Part shown: positions 45,329-56,003 of the stretch, piece after piece
Layout: every line of letters starts with the position of its first letter
How positions within the stretch are numbered: position 1 is the first letter of the stretch
From: Prochlorococcus sp. AG-402-I20
Lineage (GTDB): Bacteria > Cyanobacteriota > Cyanobacteriia > PCC-6307 > Cyanobiaceae
Reading direction: 5' to 3'
Length of the DNA: 64,000 nt
Assembly (NCBI GenBank): GCA_003216975.1
Contig: QCHY01000003.1
Location: 96,908-160,907 of the forward strand
Translations under genes and position numbers: made by a program
The notes under the pieces: generated by a model
What the model was told of the DNA's origin: nothing
The model's database searches: none
The model's input: the letters and a program-made list of their open reading frames with translations, nothing else

Positions 45329-46405
45329 CTAAGCTTTAAGTTTTAGATTTTCTGAACCACTTAATACTTTAATTTCAATAATTTTATCATCTACCCCAAG
45401 TTTATTTAATATCTCCGAACCTTCTATTACGTAGCCAAAAGCTGCGTTTCTTCCATCAATCAGATTACGTCCAGCTGGATTTAATTCAGCTTCATATAGG
45501 AAGAAGAAAAACTGAGATGAGCCATCATTTAAATCTGTATCAGAGTGAGCCCATCCAAGTGTTCCTAAGGTTGCGAAAGGAAGTACAGGGATTTCTGTAT
45601 AAAGACCAACTTCCTCGAAAGTTTGTCCATACAGTGTCTCTTCAGCATTAGGTGTTCTTATTTCTAATGGAACTCTTCTCAACTCATTATTAGCAGGATC
45701 TATATATCCAATCGCTTCTCCTTGAGGATCACCTGTTTGAAGAATAAAAAATTCTTCAGCTCTGTTAATTGGTAACCCATCGTAAAAACCCTTCAATGAG
45801 AGATCTATAAATGTACCAGCTGTTAATGGAGCATTATAACCATCAATAATTGCATTCATATTTCCTTTTGATGTTTTTATTTCTACATTTGCTCTGCCTA
45901 ATAGTCTTGGTAAATTATCATATTCACTTGGTATATTATAGGGAAAATTATTAGTGATTAGAAGAGATTCTAAGTCATCAATTGTCTTTAAACTTTTACG
46001 TCTGACTTGTAGAAATGAGGCTTTATTTTTTTCGTTAGATATTTGCCCTAATTCATCAAGCTCTGCTTTTAAATTAGAAAGTAGATTATCCGCTTGTTCT
46101 TTATTTTCCTCTGGTATTGAGTTAAGAATTTGATTTTTTCTGTTACTTACTAAGAATTGACTTCTTGAGGTGGCTTTGTTGATAGCTGACCATCGACTTC
46201 CTCTTAGATCGTCGCTTGTATCCTCTAGTTTGTTTTGTAATTCACGTAATTCTTTTTGGTCAATCGGTAAAGAATTTCTTAAGATTGCATATGGATCTTT
46301 TTGTCGATTACCATTCGGAAGGCTTGCAACGGCAGGGTCAATCCATGGAGAGCTTAGAGAAAATAGGATTGTTATCAGGGCAAGAATGCAAATCTTTTTT
46401 GCCAT
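45329..46405 (-). CDS. Cyclophilin-type peptidyl-prolyl cis-trans isomerase, exported
   Basis: Signal peptide, then a helical N-terminal region and a cyclophilin-like domain (DGLPINRAEEFFILQTGDPQGEAIGY). Confidence 0.85.
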   Translation of the reverse strand: MAKKICILALITILFSLSSPWIDPAVASLPNGNRQKDPYAILRNSLPIDQKELRELQNKLEDTSDDLRGSRWSAINKATSRSQFLVSNRKNQILNSIPEENKEQADNLLSNLKAELDELGQISNEKNKASFLQVRRKSLKTIDDLESLLITNNFPYNIPSEYDNLPRLLGRANVEIKTSKGNMNAIIDGYNAPLTAGTFIDLSLKGFYDGLPINRAEEFFILQTGDPQGEAIGYIDPANNELRRVPLEIRTPNAEETLYGQTFEEVGLYTEIPVLPFATLGTLGWAHSDTDLNDGSSQFFFFLYEAELNPAGRNLIDGRNAAFGYVIEGSEILNKLGVDDKIIEIKVLSGSENLKLKA

Positions 46406-46468
46406 GTTAATTCTATGTTTTGCATGACTTTGGCACAGACTTATGATCGTTTGGTATCTTTTGTGTGA

Positions 46469-47032
46469 ATGATTTCAAGTAACGACTTTCGCACTGGCAC
46501 TACAATCGAGTTAGACGGTGCAGTTTGGCGTGTTATTGAATTTCTACATGTCAAGCCTGGTAAAGGTTCTGCGTTTGTCAGAACTAAGTTAAAAGCCGTT
46601 GTGAGCGGTAGTGTTGTCGAGAAGACTTTTAGGGCTGGTGAAATGGTTCCACAGGCTCTATTGGAAAAATCTAAGTTGCAACACACATACATGGATGGAG
46701 ATGATTTTGTATTTATGGATATGACTTCTTATGAAGAAACACGTCTAACTGCTAAACAAATTGGAGAAAGTCGGAAATATCTAAAGGAGGGGATGGAGGT
46801 TAATGTAGTGTCCTGGAATGAAAAACCTCTTGAAGTTGAATTGCCCAATTCAGTTGTTTTAGAAATAAAAGAAACTGATCCTGGGGTAAAAGGTGACACT
46901 GCTTCGGGAGGTACAAAGCCTGCAATCTTGGAAACAGGAGCTCAAGTAATGGTTCCATTATTTATTTCAATTGGTGAGAAAATTCGAGTAGACACTCGAA
47001 ATGACAGTTATCTAGGCCGAGAAACACAATGA
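46469..47032 (+). CDS. efp: Elongation factor P
   Basis: [42 protein letters not shown]. Confidence 0.97.
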   Translation: MISSNDFRTGTTIELDGAVWRVIEFLHVKPGKGSAFVRTKLKAVVSGSVVEKTFRAGEMVPQALLEKSKLQHTYMDGDDFVFMDMTSYEETRLTAKQIGESRKYLKEGMEVNVVSWNEKPLEVELPNSVVLEIKETDPGVKGDTASGGTKPAILETGAQVMVPLFISIGEKIRVDTRNDSYLGRETQ

Positions 47033-47526
47033 CTATGAATCTTGATCACGAAGAGCTTCATCGCTTATTGGCAACTTTAGCTGAGAGCGATATTCAAGAG
47101 TTTCGACTTGAAGGAGAAGATTTTTACTTGGAAGTTAAACGCAATCTTGGTAATTCTTCAGATTCAATAACTTCACCAAAGAAAACTACATCAGAAGAGA
47201 TTGATCTCCCCTCCCCTCAACGTAAAATTGAGGCCTCCACAGTACCAAGTACGCCTCCTCCTTCTGTTCCAGGATCACGCTCTGATTTGGTTGAAGTAAC
47301 TGCTCCTATGGTTGGGACCTTTTATCGCGCACCAGGGCCAGAAGAGCCTCCTTTCGTGGAAATCGGATCGAGAATCAGTGTTGGACAAGCTGTATGTATT
47401 CTTGAGGCAATGAAATTAATGAATGAATTAGAGTCAGAGGTGAGTGGTGAAGTTATTGAAATTCTTGTTGAGAATGGAACACCAGTTGAGTTTGGTCAAG
47501 TTTTAATGAGATTAAAACCAGTTTAA
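47029..47526 (+). CDS. accB: Acetyl-CoA carboxylase biotin carboxyl carrier protein
   Basis: C-terminal [20 protein letters not shown] biotinylation motif. ATGA overlap with efp. Confidence 0.95.
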   Translation: MTMNLDHEELHRLLATLAESDIQEFRLEGEDFYLEVKRNLGNSSDSITSPKKTTSEEIDLPSPQRKIEASTVPSTPPPSVPGSRSDLVEVTAPMVGTFYRAPGPEEPPFVEIGSRISVGQAVCILEAMKLMNELESEVSGEVIEILVENGTPVEFGQVLMRLKPV

Positions 47527-47535
47527 ATGTATTTC

Positions 47536-48564
47536 TTATCTAGAAAGAAGCCAGGCATTATTGATTGCAGCAACCATGCTTGTTTCTCTTGCTTTGAACT
47601 TACCTGCAATATCAAGTGCAGTGCCATGATCAGGGGATGTCCTAACAAAAGGTAGCCCAAGAGTTGTATTAACAGCTTCATCAAAGGCAATCAGCTTTAC
47701 TGGTATGAGACCTTGATCGTGATACAAAGCAAGAATTCCATCTGGTGCATTATTCTTGTTGTTTGAAGTGTCATTCCATGCATTTGCCGATGAAATCCAG
47801 CAGGTATCTGGAGGCATTGGCCCACGAATTTGGATAGTTGGATTATCTGACTTCCATTGATTTAAAACAGGGATAACTAATTTTTCTTCTTCTATTCCAA
47901 TCTTTCCTTCTTCTCCCGCATGGGGATTTAAACCAGCTATCTGTATTAATGGTTTTTCCTTAAACTGACGACAAAAATTCAATAAAGTATTTAACTTATA
48001 TGTAATTAATTCTTTTGTTAATTTATTATTTATTTCATTAACAGGTATATGTGTTGTAGCTAATAAAGTATTAAATCTCCATCCATTATTTGGTGATATT
48101 GCTGTAAAAAGCATAGATGTTTTTTTGTTAGTTAATTTACCTAATAGTTCAGTTTGTCCTGCAAATTTATGCCCAGCTTTGTGCCATGCAATTTTTGAAA
48201 TAGGTGCTGTAACAAGCGCTTTCCCTTTTCCTTCTAAAAGTATATTAGTGGCATTCACGAGCCATCTAAAACTTGCTGAGCCACTATGTTTATTAACTAT
48301 TCCTGGAGTGATTTTATTTTCTAACGGTATATCAACAATATCCAGTTCTTTTGGATCAGGGATATTATTTACTCCGTGATTAATTAACTTTGTATAAGTT
48401 TGATAAATATTATTTTTGCAGCCAACTAGTAAAGGCTGTATTTTCTCATTTAAGTACTTTGAACCTAGAGCTTTGAGTGTTATTTCAGTTCCTATTCCTG
48501 CGGGGTCACCCAGTGCAATAATAAGAGTATTTTTATTATCCTTTGGTATTTGAAATTGTTTCAT
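47536..48564 (-). CDS. pdxA: 4-hydroxythreonine-4-phosphate dehydrogenase
   Basis: ALGDPAGIGTEITLKAL; ALYHDQGLIPVKLIAFDEAVNTTLGLPFVRTSPDHGTA. Likely start at 48564; ORF is open to 48591. Confidence 0.94.
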   Translation of the reverse strand: MKQFQIPKDNKNTLIIALGDPAGIGTEITLKALGSKYLNEKIQPLLVGCKNNIYQTYTKLINHGVNNIPDPKELDIVDIPLENKITPGIVNKHSGSASFRWLVNATNILLEGKGKALVTAPISKIAWHKAGHKFAGQTELLGKLTNKKTSMLFTAISPNNGWRFNTLLATTHIPVNEINNKLTKELITYKLNTLLNFCRQFKEKPLIQIAGLNPHAGEEGKIGIEEEKLVIPVLNQWKSDNPTIQIRGPMPPDTCWISSANAWNDTSNNKNNAPDGILALYHDQGLIPVKLIAFDEAVNTTLGLPFVRTSPDHGTALDIAGKFKARETSMVAAINNAWLLSR

Positions 48565-48621
48565 ATTTCGATGTATTTTATAAAAAAACATTAATTAGGT
48601 TAATTTGCAAAATAAAGAATT

Positions 48622-49542
48622 TTATAATTTTGAGAAACAATGTTTTAACCCAGATTTAAAATCAGGGTGAATTAAAGAATAGCCAAGTTTTTTACATAAC
48701 AACTGATTATCAACTTTTCGATTCTCTTCCCAAAAAGATAGTGCCATTGGGCTCATTGTTTTTTTCGCAACTTCAAAAGGTATTGTTGATGGTAGAGATT
48801 TTTTGGCTATTTTCGCTGCAAAAGCTATCACCTCAAGATTATTTGTTGGCAAGTTATCAGCCACATTAATTACAGGTGGATTCTTGCCTTGGGAAAAGAG
48901 ATTAATTAAAAATAAGACAGATCCAGCAATATCATCGACATGAATTCTTGAAAATACTTGTCCAGGTTTATCAATCATTTTTGTCGTGCCATTCGAGAGA
49001 CTTTCAAATGCAGATCTTCCAGGTCCGTAAATACCTGGCAATCTTAGTATTTGAAGAGGAAGTTTTGTTTCTACCCATTGCTGCTCGCAAGATAATCTAC
49101 GAATACTTCTTTCTTGTTGAGGATTAGGAGAGGTATTTTCATTGACCCAGCTACCTTTTGTATCTCCGTATACACCAGTTGTCGACAAGTAACCCACCCA
49201 CTTTAAATTTTTTGTATTCAGCAATTGATTTTTAATTTTAAGCAGTACGGGATCTTCTCCATTTAACAAAGGTGGTATACAACTTAAGACATGTGTTGCT
49301 CCCTCGAAAATTTCATTAGAACATTCTTGATCAGCGTTAAATATAAAATCAGCTCCTTTGCTATTTTCTCTTCTTCTACTGCACAAAACTTTTGTTCCTA
49401 ACTGTCTTGCTACACGTGCGATTCTTTGACCACTAAATCCGCCTCCAAATATGATTAATTTTGATTTAGGGGGCAGAGGATCTAATCGCTTGACAATATC
49501 TTCTATCATTAGTACAAATGTATTATGTTGGTTATTTAGCAA
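48622..49542 (-). CDS. NAD(P)-dependent epimerase/SDR family protein
   Basis: LIIFGGGFSGQRIARVARQLG Rossmann motif; YLSTTGVYGD; LRLPGIYGPGRSAF. Confidence 0.87.
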   Translation of the reverse strand: MLNNQHNTFVLMIEDIVKRLDPLPPKSKLIIFGGGFSGQRIARVARQLGTKVLCSRRRENSKGADFIFNADQECSNEIFEGATHVLSCIPPLLNGEDPVLLKIKNQLLNTKNLKWVGYLSTTGVYGDTKGSWVNENTSPNPQQERSIRRLSCEQQWVETKLPLQILRLPGIYGPGRSAFESLSNGTTKMIDKPGQVFSRIHVDDIAGSVLFLINLFSQGKNPPVINVADNLPTNNLEVIAFAAKIAKKSLPSTIPFEVAKKTMSPMALSFWEENRKVDNQLLCKKLGYSLIHPDFKSGLKHCFSKL

Positions 49543-49766
49543 TGATTGCTTCTTATTTAAAGCCTAGTCTGAATTCCATTAATGGTACTAGCAAATTAAG
49601 GAACGAAAAAAGATTATATATACAAAAGAAAAATCAAAACTTTGTAAAACCTTTGATGGCCTCGATTTGCTTTCTTCTTTGTACAATTGTTGTCCCTGAG
49701 AAGCCCTCTCAATTTGCCTCCATTTGTGAAAAATATAATTCTTCAGCAGCTTGTCAAGTTTGGTAG
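49518..49766 (+). CDS. Small hypothetical protein, possibly secreted
   Basis: 82 aa ORF with an internal hydrophobic segment and C-terminal Cys residues; divergent from 48622-49542. Weak evidence. Confidence 0.35.
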   Translation: MYYVGYLAMIASYLKPSLNSINGTSKLRNEKRLYIQKKNQNFVKPLMASICFLLCTIVVPEKPSQFASICEKYNSSAACQVW

Positions 49767-49770
49767 ACCT

Positions 49771-50187
49771 TTAAGCTGCTTGCCAGGAAAAATTTAAATC
49801 TTTGTTCAATTTGGATTTTGAGCTTTCTAGACTTTTATTCTGTTTAGGCTGAGCCCATTTTAGAAGTCTTAAAGCTAATCTTACGTCTCCTTCAGTCCAC
49901 GCTCTTATTGCCATGGAGCGTCTTGGATCGTAAAAACGTTGTTTTCTGTACCATTCAAATGCGTCATTATCTGTTTTGCTTCCATTACACGAAAGGCAGG
50001 CAGGTACACAATTTTCAGTGATGCTTAACCCACCTTTACTTCGAGGTAAGACATGGTCAATTGATTCTGAATTTTGCCCACAATATATACATCTTTTACC
50101 GGTAAATTCATGTAATGATTTACGCCATCTTCGGTCACGTAGTTTTGGGCATAGATCTTCCAAGAAAACCGCATCCCTGTTATGCAT
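49771..50187 (-). CDS. HNH endonuclease family protein
   Basis: CIYCGQNSESIDHVLPRSKGGLSITENCVPACLSCNGSKTD, a canonical HNH fold with CxxC zinc pairs. Confidence 0.92.
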   Translation of the reverse strand: MHNRDAVFLEDLCPKLRDRRWRKSLHEFTGKRCIYCGQNSESIDHVLPRSKGGLSITENCVPACLSCNGSKTDNDAFEWYRKQRFYDPRRSMAIRAWTEGDVRLALRLLKWAQPKQNKSLESSKSKLNKDLNFSWQAA

Positions 50188-50329
50188 ACGTAGTAATTAA
50201 CTAATTGAATTCTGCCTTGATCGACCAAGAAGTCAATGTATCGAAAATTGCATTTTTAGATTTTATAAGATTAATTTTTTTGAATTAGAGTTACTTCCTT
50301 GCTTTTGTATTTATATATACTTAATTTAA

Positions 50330-50752
50330 TTAATAATTATAACGATCAATATATTTTCCTTTAGGAGTTTTTTCTGTGTTCTCGTTTGATGAAGTAACTT
50401 CATTTTCTAATTCTTGATTGTTTCTAACCTTTATTGTGCTTGAGTCACCTGTATATAGATCTCCTAAATAATTAATGCAATCTTCATATTTTGTAGGATC
50501 TTGAACTACTTCTTCAACAATTAATGAGGCAGCTTGTTTTGGAGAAGTTTTGAATAAACCTTGCTTTTTATTTTTTATAAATTGATAAGCTGCTTGCCAG
50601 CTGGGTTCATGAGTGTTGCCTCCATTCCTCATAAAGCAATATATATCTGCTCCGTTTGTGATAGCTGCGTTAACTTTCAAGCCTAAAGTGCTACCGCACA
50701 CTAAACACATTATTGAAATTGGTAAAAAGTTTCGCTTTATCCCAAATAGCAT
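50330..50752 (-). CDS. Conserved secreted cyanobacterial hypothetical protein
   Basis: Signal peptide, ADIYCFMRNGGNTHEPSWQAAYQFIKNKKQGLFKTSPKQAA. Confidence 0.65.
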   Translation of the reverse strand: MLFGIKRNFLPISIMCLVCGSTLGLKVNAAITNGADIYCFMRNGGNTHEPSWQAAYQFIKNKKQGLFKTSPKQAASLIVEEVVQDPTKYEDCINYLGDLYTGDSSTIKVRNNQELENEVTSSNENTEKTPKGKYIDRYNY

Positions 50753-50983
50753 GATTTTAAGAGAATTATCAATTTTAAATTATCTATTTTTCTTTCTTCT
50801 GTCTAGCTTTAGTTAGTATTAGTTTTTTCGTTTTATTATCTAATTTTGATGAATTTTGTTATGAAAATAATCGTTAAATGAATTTTTTTTACTTTTGATC
50901 TCGCTCATTTTTTTAATATGACTAAAATATCCCTTTTTTGATATAGTGATTTCACAAAATTGTTTGTACTTACAAATTTAATA

Positions 50984-51172
50984 ATGAACGCAGTACAAGT
51001 AAAAAAACAAGCATTTTTAAAAGAGGCTGGTTATTTCTTTAAGAATGCATCAGTGCATGCTGATGAAGGAGATTTGCAATCATGTGCTGGTTTGATCTTG
51101 AAAGCACTCGATAAAGAGAGAAGGGCTGGTGGGGTTGGACCTCAAGTCCTTCATCTAATTAAAACTACATAG
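50984..51172 (+). CDS. Small conserved hypothetical protein
   Basis: MNAVQVKKQAFLKEAGYFFKNASVHADEGDLQSCAGLILKALDKERRAGGVGPQVLHLIK. Likely start at 50984 within ORF 50960-51172. Confidence 0.6.
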   Translation: MNAVQVKKQAFLKEAGYFFKNASVHADEGDLQSCAGLILKALDKERRAGGVGPQVLHLIKTT

Positions 51173-51195
51173 TTATGTTATTAATTTTGCAAATA

Positions 51196-52350
51196 TTATT
51201 CGTTATTTAGTATGGAAATTGTTTTTGCAATACCTTGGCCAATTGGGACGTTGGTTTTACCCATTTTATGAAGAGTGCTTTCTAATGCTGATATGACACT
51301 AATAATATCTCTATCATTAACAAATCCTAAATGACCGATTCTAAAGATTTTTCCTTTTAAGTGATCTTGTCCTCCAGCAAGGAGTATGTCGAAGTCATTC
51401 TTTATTGCTTTTCTTATATTTTCTGCATCTATATTCTCAGGCTCGACAGCTGTTATTGCTGGACTGCCAAAATTTTCTTTTGTAAATAGTTTTAGTCCCA
51501 TTGCTTTGATTCCTTCTTGCGTTGCTCTTTGATGGCGACTGTGACGTGTAAATATATTATTTAACCCTTCTTTTTGCATCATTGTTAGTGATGCTTCCAA
51601 AGCAAAATATAAATTGATTGCTGGTGTAAAAGGATTGCTATTTTTATTTACTGTCTTTAAATATTGTTTTAAATCTAAATAAAATTTAGGTAAATCTGAT
51701 TGATCGTTTGCTTCCCATGCTCTTTTGCTCATAGCAACAAAACTAAGACCAGGTGGAATCATATAACCTTTTTGAGAACCTGAAGCTATGACATCGATTC
51801 CCCATTCATCCATTGGAATATTACATGCACCGAGACTTGTTACACAATCAGCAATAGTAATAGCTTTACCATGATTTTTTACTTCGTTATTAATTGATTT
51901 AAGATCATTAATGACTCCTGTTGAAGTTTCTGAGTGAGTTAAAATTACTGCTTTTATTTGTTTATTATTGTCTTCTTCAAGAATATTCTTGAATTGATTT
52001 GGATTAAGAGGAACTCCCCAATCAGCTTTTACTACTTTTACATCTAGCCCATATGCTTTTGCAACTTTTACCCATCTTTCACCAAATTTTCCATTAACGC
52101 CGCATATGACTTGATCGCCTTTGCTTAATGTATTAATTATTCCTGCCTCCATTGCGGCTGTTCCACTTCCTGTAATTGTTAGGACGTCTGCAGTTGTTTG
52201 GTGAAGCCATTTTAATTGCTCAGTTGTTTTTTGAACAATGTTTTGAAAATCTCCACTCCTATGACCTATCGGGTGTCTACTCATAGAACTCAAAACATTT
52301 TCTGGTACCGGTGTTGGTCCAGGAATCATTAGATTGAGTTTGTCTTTCAT
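51196..52350 (-). CDS. Class V aminotransferase (serine-pyruvate/alanine-glyoxylate type)
   Basis: LMIPGPTPVPENVLSSMSRHPIGHRSGDF; SGSQKGYMIPPGLSFVAMS PLP lysine. Confidence 0.92.
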   Translation of the reverse strand: MKDKLNLMIPGPTPVPENVLSSMSRHPIGHRSGDFQNIVQKTTEQLKWLHQTTADVLTITGSGTAAMEAGIINTLSKGDQVICGVNGKFGERWVKVAKAYGLDVKVVKADWGVPLNPNQFKNILEEDNNKQIKAVILTHSETSTGVINDLKSINNEVKNHGKAITIADCVTSLGACNIPMDEWGIDVIASGSQKGYMIPPGLSFVAMSKRAWEANDQSDLPKFYLDLKQYLKTVNKNSNPFTPAINLYFALEASLTMMQKEGLNNIFTRHSRHQRATQEGIKAMGLKLFTKENFGSPAITAVEPENIDAENIRKAIKNDFDILLAGGQDHLKGKIFRIGHLGFVNDRDIISVISALESTLHKMGKTNVPIGQGIAKTISILNNE

Positions 52351-52429
52351 TTACTTATTTAAATCTAGATTATTATTATTTTAAAAAATTAATTAGGGAA
52401 TTTCCTTTATCGTCAGCTCTTCCAATGAT

Positions 52430-53572
52430 TTGAATGAATTTACTCTGCCAGTTTGGGTAGTTGCGGCTGCAAAGTCTGCAACAAACGTTCTTATTGGAAA
52501 TAAATTTAGAGATTCTGAAAAGATTGATCTACCAAATAAACAAGAATCAATTTCGGTACCTATATGTTCTTCAGCATTACTTGATAACGGTGAGCGATCT
52601 TTAGCAATCACTTGTTGTCAGTCTGGATTGCCTCTTGACATAACAAAAGGATTAGAAATTTGGGCTTATATTCAATTAACTAAAGCAAGTTGTCAATCAG
52701 AAAATCGAGTTAAAAAGGACTTTCCAGATTGGCTTGATTTTCATGCAGGTTATGGAGTAGGTAAATTTCAATCATCTGGTCAGCCATGTATATCTAAGTT
52801 TGCGCGTGATTTGTTATGTATTAACCTTTACCCCCTGTTACCCAAAGACAGTTCAATTAAAGTCGAGATTGTTTTACCTGAAGGTAAAGATCGTGCTTTA
52901 AAGACAAGTAATGAAGCATTTGGAGTAGTAGATGGATTGTCTCTCATTGGAACACAGGCTGAGGTTCAAATTAGTGCGTCTCCCGATCAGCTGAAAAACT
53001 GTCATGAGATTTTGCAGCACAAATGCTCTAACTCAACATTTAATGGATGTTTGACTTTTGTGATTGGTGAAAATGGAATGGATTTAGCAACAAAATTTGG
53101 ACTTCCAGCTAATCAAATTATTAAAACAGGGAATTGGTTAGGCCCTCTGCTTGTAGCTGCTGCTGAAAATGGAGTTAAAAAACTTTTATTATTTGGGTAT
53201 CATGGAAAGCTAGTAAAGCTCTCTGGTGGAGTTTTTCATACCCATCATCATCTTGCCGACGGAAGAATTGAAATTCTTACTTCACTTGCAGTTAGAGAAG
53301 GTATCTCTTTTGATTTGATTGAATTAATAAGTAAATCAACGTCTGTGGAAAATGCTTTATTAACTCTTGAAGCAAGCGACTCAGAAGCGGTCTCTTTGCT
53401 TTGGCGTAGGATGGCTAATGAAATTGAAATGAAAAGCCGGAAATATGTGAATCGATATTTGTCTTCATCGATGGGAATCGGATCTGTTTTGTTTGACCGT
53501 AAAAGGCAAATTCGATGGGCTGGTTTTGAAGGTTTGAAACAAATTAACTCTTTAGGGTTAATTCTTAAGTGA
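52430..53572 (+). CDS. cbiD: Cobalt-precorrin-5B (C1)-methyltransferase
   Basis: FTLPVWVVAAAKSATNVLIG... GVGKFQSSGQPCISKFAR... GNWLGPLLVAAAENGVKKLLLFGYHGKLVKLSGGVFHTHHHLADGR. TTG start. Confidence 0.9.
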   Translation: MNEFTLPVWVVAAAKSATNVLIGNKFRDSEKIDLPNKQESISVPICSSALLDNGERSLAITCCQSGLPLDITKGLEIWAYIQLTKASCQSENRVKKDFPDWLDFHAGYGVGKFQSSGQPCISKFARDLLCINLYPLLPKDSSIKVEIVLPEGKDRALKTSNEAFGVVDGLSLIGTQAEVQISASPDQLKNCHEILQHKCSNSTFNGCLTFVIGENGMDLATKFGLPANQIIKTGNWLGPLLVAAAENGVKKLLLFGYHGKLVKLSGGVFHTHHHLADGRIEILTSLAVREGISFDLIELISKSTSVENALLTLEASDSEAVSLLWRRMANEIEMKSRKYVNRYLSSSMGIGSVLFDRKRQIRWAGFEGLKQINSLGLILK

Positions 53573-53641
53573 AAGGCATATTTCTGTTCTCTTAATTAGT
53601 CTATTTGATAAGAATGTTTTATAAAGATTCATCAGGTTGAT

Positions 53642-55228
53642 ATGACTTCAATGATTTCAGAGGACAAACGTAATCCAGCAATCGTAATTCTCGATTTTGG
53701 TTCTCAATATTCAGAACTAATTGCTCGAAGGATTAGAGAGACAGAGGTTTACTCATTAGTGATGAGTTACACAACCTCTGCGGAACAATTACGTTCTCTT
53801 AAGCCTAAAGGGATTATTTTAAGCGGAGGACCTGGATCTGTTTATGAAGAAGGTGCTCCATATTGTGACCCAGAAATTTTTAAGTTAGGGGTTCCTGTAC
53901 TGGGTGTTTGTTATGGAATGCAATTAATGGTTCATCAGCTAGGAGGATCAGTAAAACCTGCAACTGGAAAAGCTGAATATGGAAAGGCTCCTTTAGAAGT
54001 TGATGATCCAACAGCGTTGTTAACTAATGTTATGACAGGATCAACAATGTGGATGAGTCACGGGGATTCAGTTCAAGAATTACCCAAGGGATTCGTTAGA
54101 TTAGCTCATACTTCAAATACTTTAGAAGCAGCTATTGCTTTGCATGATAAGAGATTTTATGGAGTGCAATTTCATCCGGAAGTTGTTCACTCTACTCAGG
54201 GGATGGTTTTAATAAGAAATTTTGTATACCATATCTGTTCATGTGAGCCTGATTGGACAACAAACTTATTCATAGATGAAGCTGTTTCTCAAGTACAGCA
54301 ACAAGTAGGTGATAAAAAAGTTTTATTGGCTCTATCTGGTGGTGTTGATTCATCAACTCTTGCATTTTTATTAAATAAAGCAATAGGACCTCAATTGACG
54401 TGCATGTTTATTGATCAAGGTTTTATGAGAAAAGGTGAGCCAGAATTTTTAATGTCTTTTTTTGATGAAAAGTTCAAAATTAATGTTGAATATATAAATG
54501 CTAGAGAACGATTTATTTCAGCATTAAAAGGAGTAACTGATCCTGAGCAAAAGCGTAAAATTATAGGTAGAGAATTTATTAGGGTTTTTGAAGAGGAGAG
54601 TCTTCGTTTGGGACCATTTGATTACTTGGCTCAAGGCACGCTTTATCCTGATGTCATAGAAAGTTCAGGAACAAATATTGATCCGAAAACTGGTGAAAGA
54701 ATAGCGGTTAAAATTAAAAGTCATCATAATGTAGGAGGGTTACCAAAAGATTTACAATTTAAATTGGTAGAACCTTTGAGACGTTTATTTAAAGATGAAG
54801 TTAGAAAAGTTGGAAAATCACTGGGATTGCCAGATGAGATTGTACGAAGACATCCATTTCCAGGTCCAGGATTGGCAATAAGAATTTTAGGAGAGGTTAC
54901 TCATGAGAAACTAAATTGTTTAAGGGATGCAGATTTAATTGTGCGAGAGGAAGTTAACAATGCTAAATTGTATAACACGATTTGGCAGGCTTTCGCTGTC
55001 TTGTTGCCTGTATATTCAGTCGGTGTAATGGGAGATCAAAGAACCTATGCGTGGCCAATTGTTGTTCGTTGTGTTTCAAGTGAAGATGGAATGACCGCCG
55101 ATTGGTCTCGTCTACCGTATGAAGTGTTAGAGAAAATTTCCAATAGAATAGTTAACGAAGTTAAGGGAGTTAATAGAGTTGTCTTGGATATAACAAGTAA
55201 ACCTCCAGGCACCATTGAATGGGAATAG
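53642..55228 (+). CDS. guaA: GMP synthase (glutamine-hydrolyzing)
   Basis: [43 protein letters not shown]; ends [13 protein letters not shown]. Confidence 0.97.
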   Translation: MTSMISEDKRNPAIVILDFGSQYSELIARRIRETEVYSLVMSYTTSAEQLRSLKPKGIILSGGPGSVYEEGAPYCDPEIFKLGVPVLGVCYGMQLMVHQLGGSVKPATGKAEYGKAPLEVDDPTALLTNVMTGSTMWMSHGDSVQELPKGFVRLAHTSNTLEAAIALHDKRFYGVQFHPEVVHSTQGMVLIRNFVYHICSCEPDWTTNLFIDEAVSQVQQQVGDKKVLLALSGGVDSSTLAFLLNKAIGPQLTCMFIDQGFMRKGEPEFLMSFFDEKFKINVEYINARERFISALKGVTDPEQKRKIIGREFIRVFEEESLRLGPFDYLAQGTLYPDVIESSGTNIDPKTGERIAVKIKSHHNVGGLPKDLQFKLVEPLRRLFKDEVRKVGKSLGLPDEIVRRHPFPGPGLAIRILGEVTHEKLNCLRDADLIVREEVNNAKLYNTIWQAFAVLLPVYSVGVMGDQRTYAWPIVVRCVSSEDGMTADWSRLPYEVLEKISNRIVNEVKGVNRVVLDITSKPPGTIEWE

Positions 55229-55267
55229 TTTAGGGCAGTAAAACCCAGTCCACCACACAAAGTCGTT

Positions 55268-55347
55268 GTTCCCCGTAAGTTCCCCGTGGGAATGACGTGA
55301 CGAAGTGACAAGGGTTTTGAGCAGTAAGTTCCCCGTAAGTTCCCCGT
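55268..55347. repeat. Left-end paired iterons: four GTTCCCCGT copies
   Basis: Copies at 55268-55276, 55279-55287, 55328-55336 and 55339-55347. Each pair has an 11-bp start-to-start period; the pairs are 60 bp apart. Confidence 0.95.
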
Positions 55348-55392
55348 GTCACTTAGTCACCTTCTCTGTGGAGACATCGTAGATAGTTCATT

Positions 55393-55428
55393 TTCTCTAC
55401 ACCTCAACCGTAGAGAACTTGTAGAGAA
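55393..55428. repeat. TTCTCTAC / GTAGAGAA inverted and direct repeats
   Basis: TTCTCTAC 55393-55400 is the inverse of GTAGAGAA 55410-55417, which is repeated directly at 55421-55428 (11-bp period). Confidence 0.85.
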
Positions 55429-55572
55429 AACGTATTAGACAACTATTTTATCTTGACTACTTGAATGAGGTTATTGCAAACCACCTTTTGATTCTTTCTA
55501 CTAAAAATTGTCTAAAGAGGTTCTCTCTGCACTTGAAGTAAAATGAATGGATGAGGATTACTTGATTCTTAC

Positions 55573-55956
55573 ATGAAGAAACGAACTACTGTTATTGGTA
55601 CTTTGATGTCATTGCTGTCTTTCGGACAACCTCTGCTAATTGGAACTGGCACTGTTTTAACGAGTGCTGCCGTGATGCTTTCTGTTCCTGAAAGGGTATG
55701 GGCAGAAAAAGCAGATGTCTATTTGCGGCGTGGGAGCAGTAAATCTCGCCGAAAGGATTATCACGGAGCAATAATTGAATACTCTAAAGCAATTGATATT
55801 GGAGGTGAATTATTACCAGAAGTATATGTGACACGTGGAATTGCGAAGAAAAATATAGGAGATATAGGGGGCGCTTGTTCTGATTTTAAAGAAGGAATCT
55901 CTCTTGGATATTCCGGGGGATTTGTACGTCATTGGATAAGAACTTTGTGTGATTAA
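55573..55956 (+). CDS. Exported TPR/Sel1-like small protein
   Basis: Hydrophobic N-terminal segment, then ADVYLRRGSSKSRRKDYHGAIIEYSKAIDIGGELLPEVYVTRGIAKKNIGDIGGACSDFKEGISLG. Confidence 0.75.
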   Translation: MKKRTTVIGTLMSLLSFGQPLLIGTGTVLTSAAVMLSVPERVWAEKADVYLRRGSSKSRRKDYHGAIIEYSKAIDIGGELLPEVYVTRGIAKKNIGDIGGACSDFKEGISLGYSGGFVRHWIRTLCD

Positions 55957-56003
55957 GTAAGATCGATTTAGGTTGTATTTATGAATGATCGACTTGCTTT
56001 CTC

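Noticed and set aside
49771-50187. HNH endonuclease considered as a homing/mobile element
   Set aside because: It sits in an ordinary housekeeping context with no intron, intein or repeat boundaries; likely a conserved cyanobacterial HNH protein.
55045-55311. Minus-strand 88-aa ORF across the guaA end and left repeat module
   Set aside because: Antisense to guaA and running through the iterons; no recognisable domain or SD.
55268-55347. Iteron cluster considered as a CRISPR array
   Set aside because: Units are only 9 bp with 2-bp or ~40-bp gaps, not 24-40 bp repeats with regular spacers; no cas genes nearby.
55268-55428. Iteron cluster considered as a plasmid-type replication origin
   Set aside because: No replication initiator gene in the island. 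The match to positions relative to the duplicated guaA tail fits recombination sites better, though a replicative role cannot be excluded.
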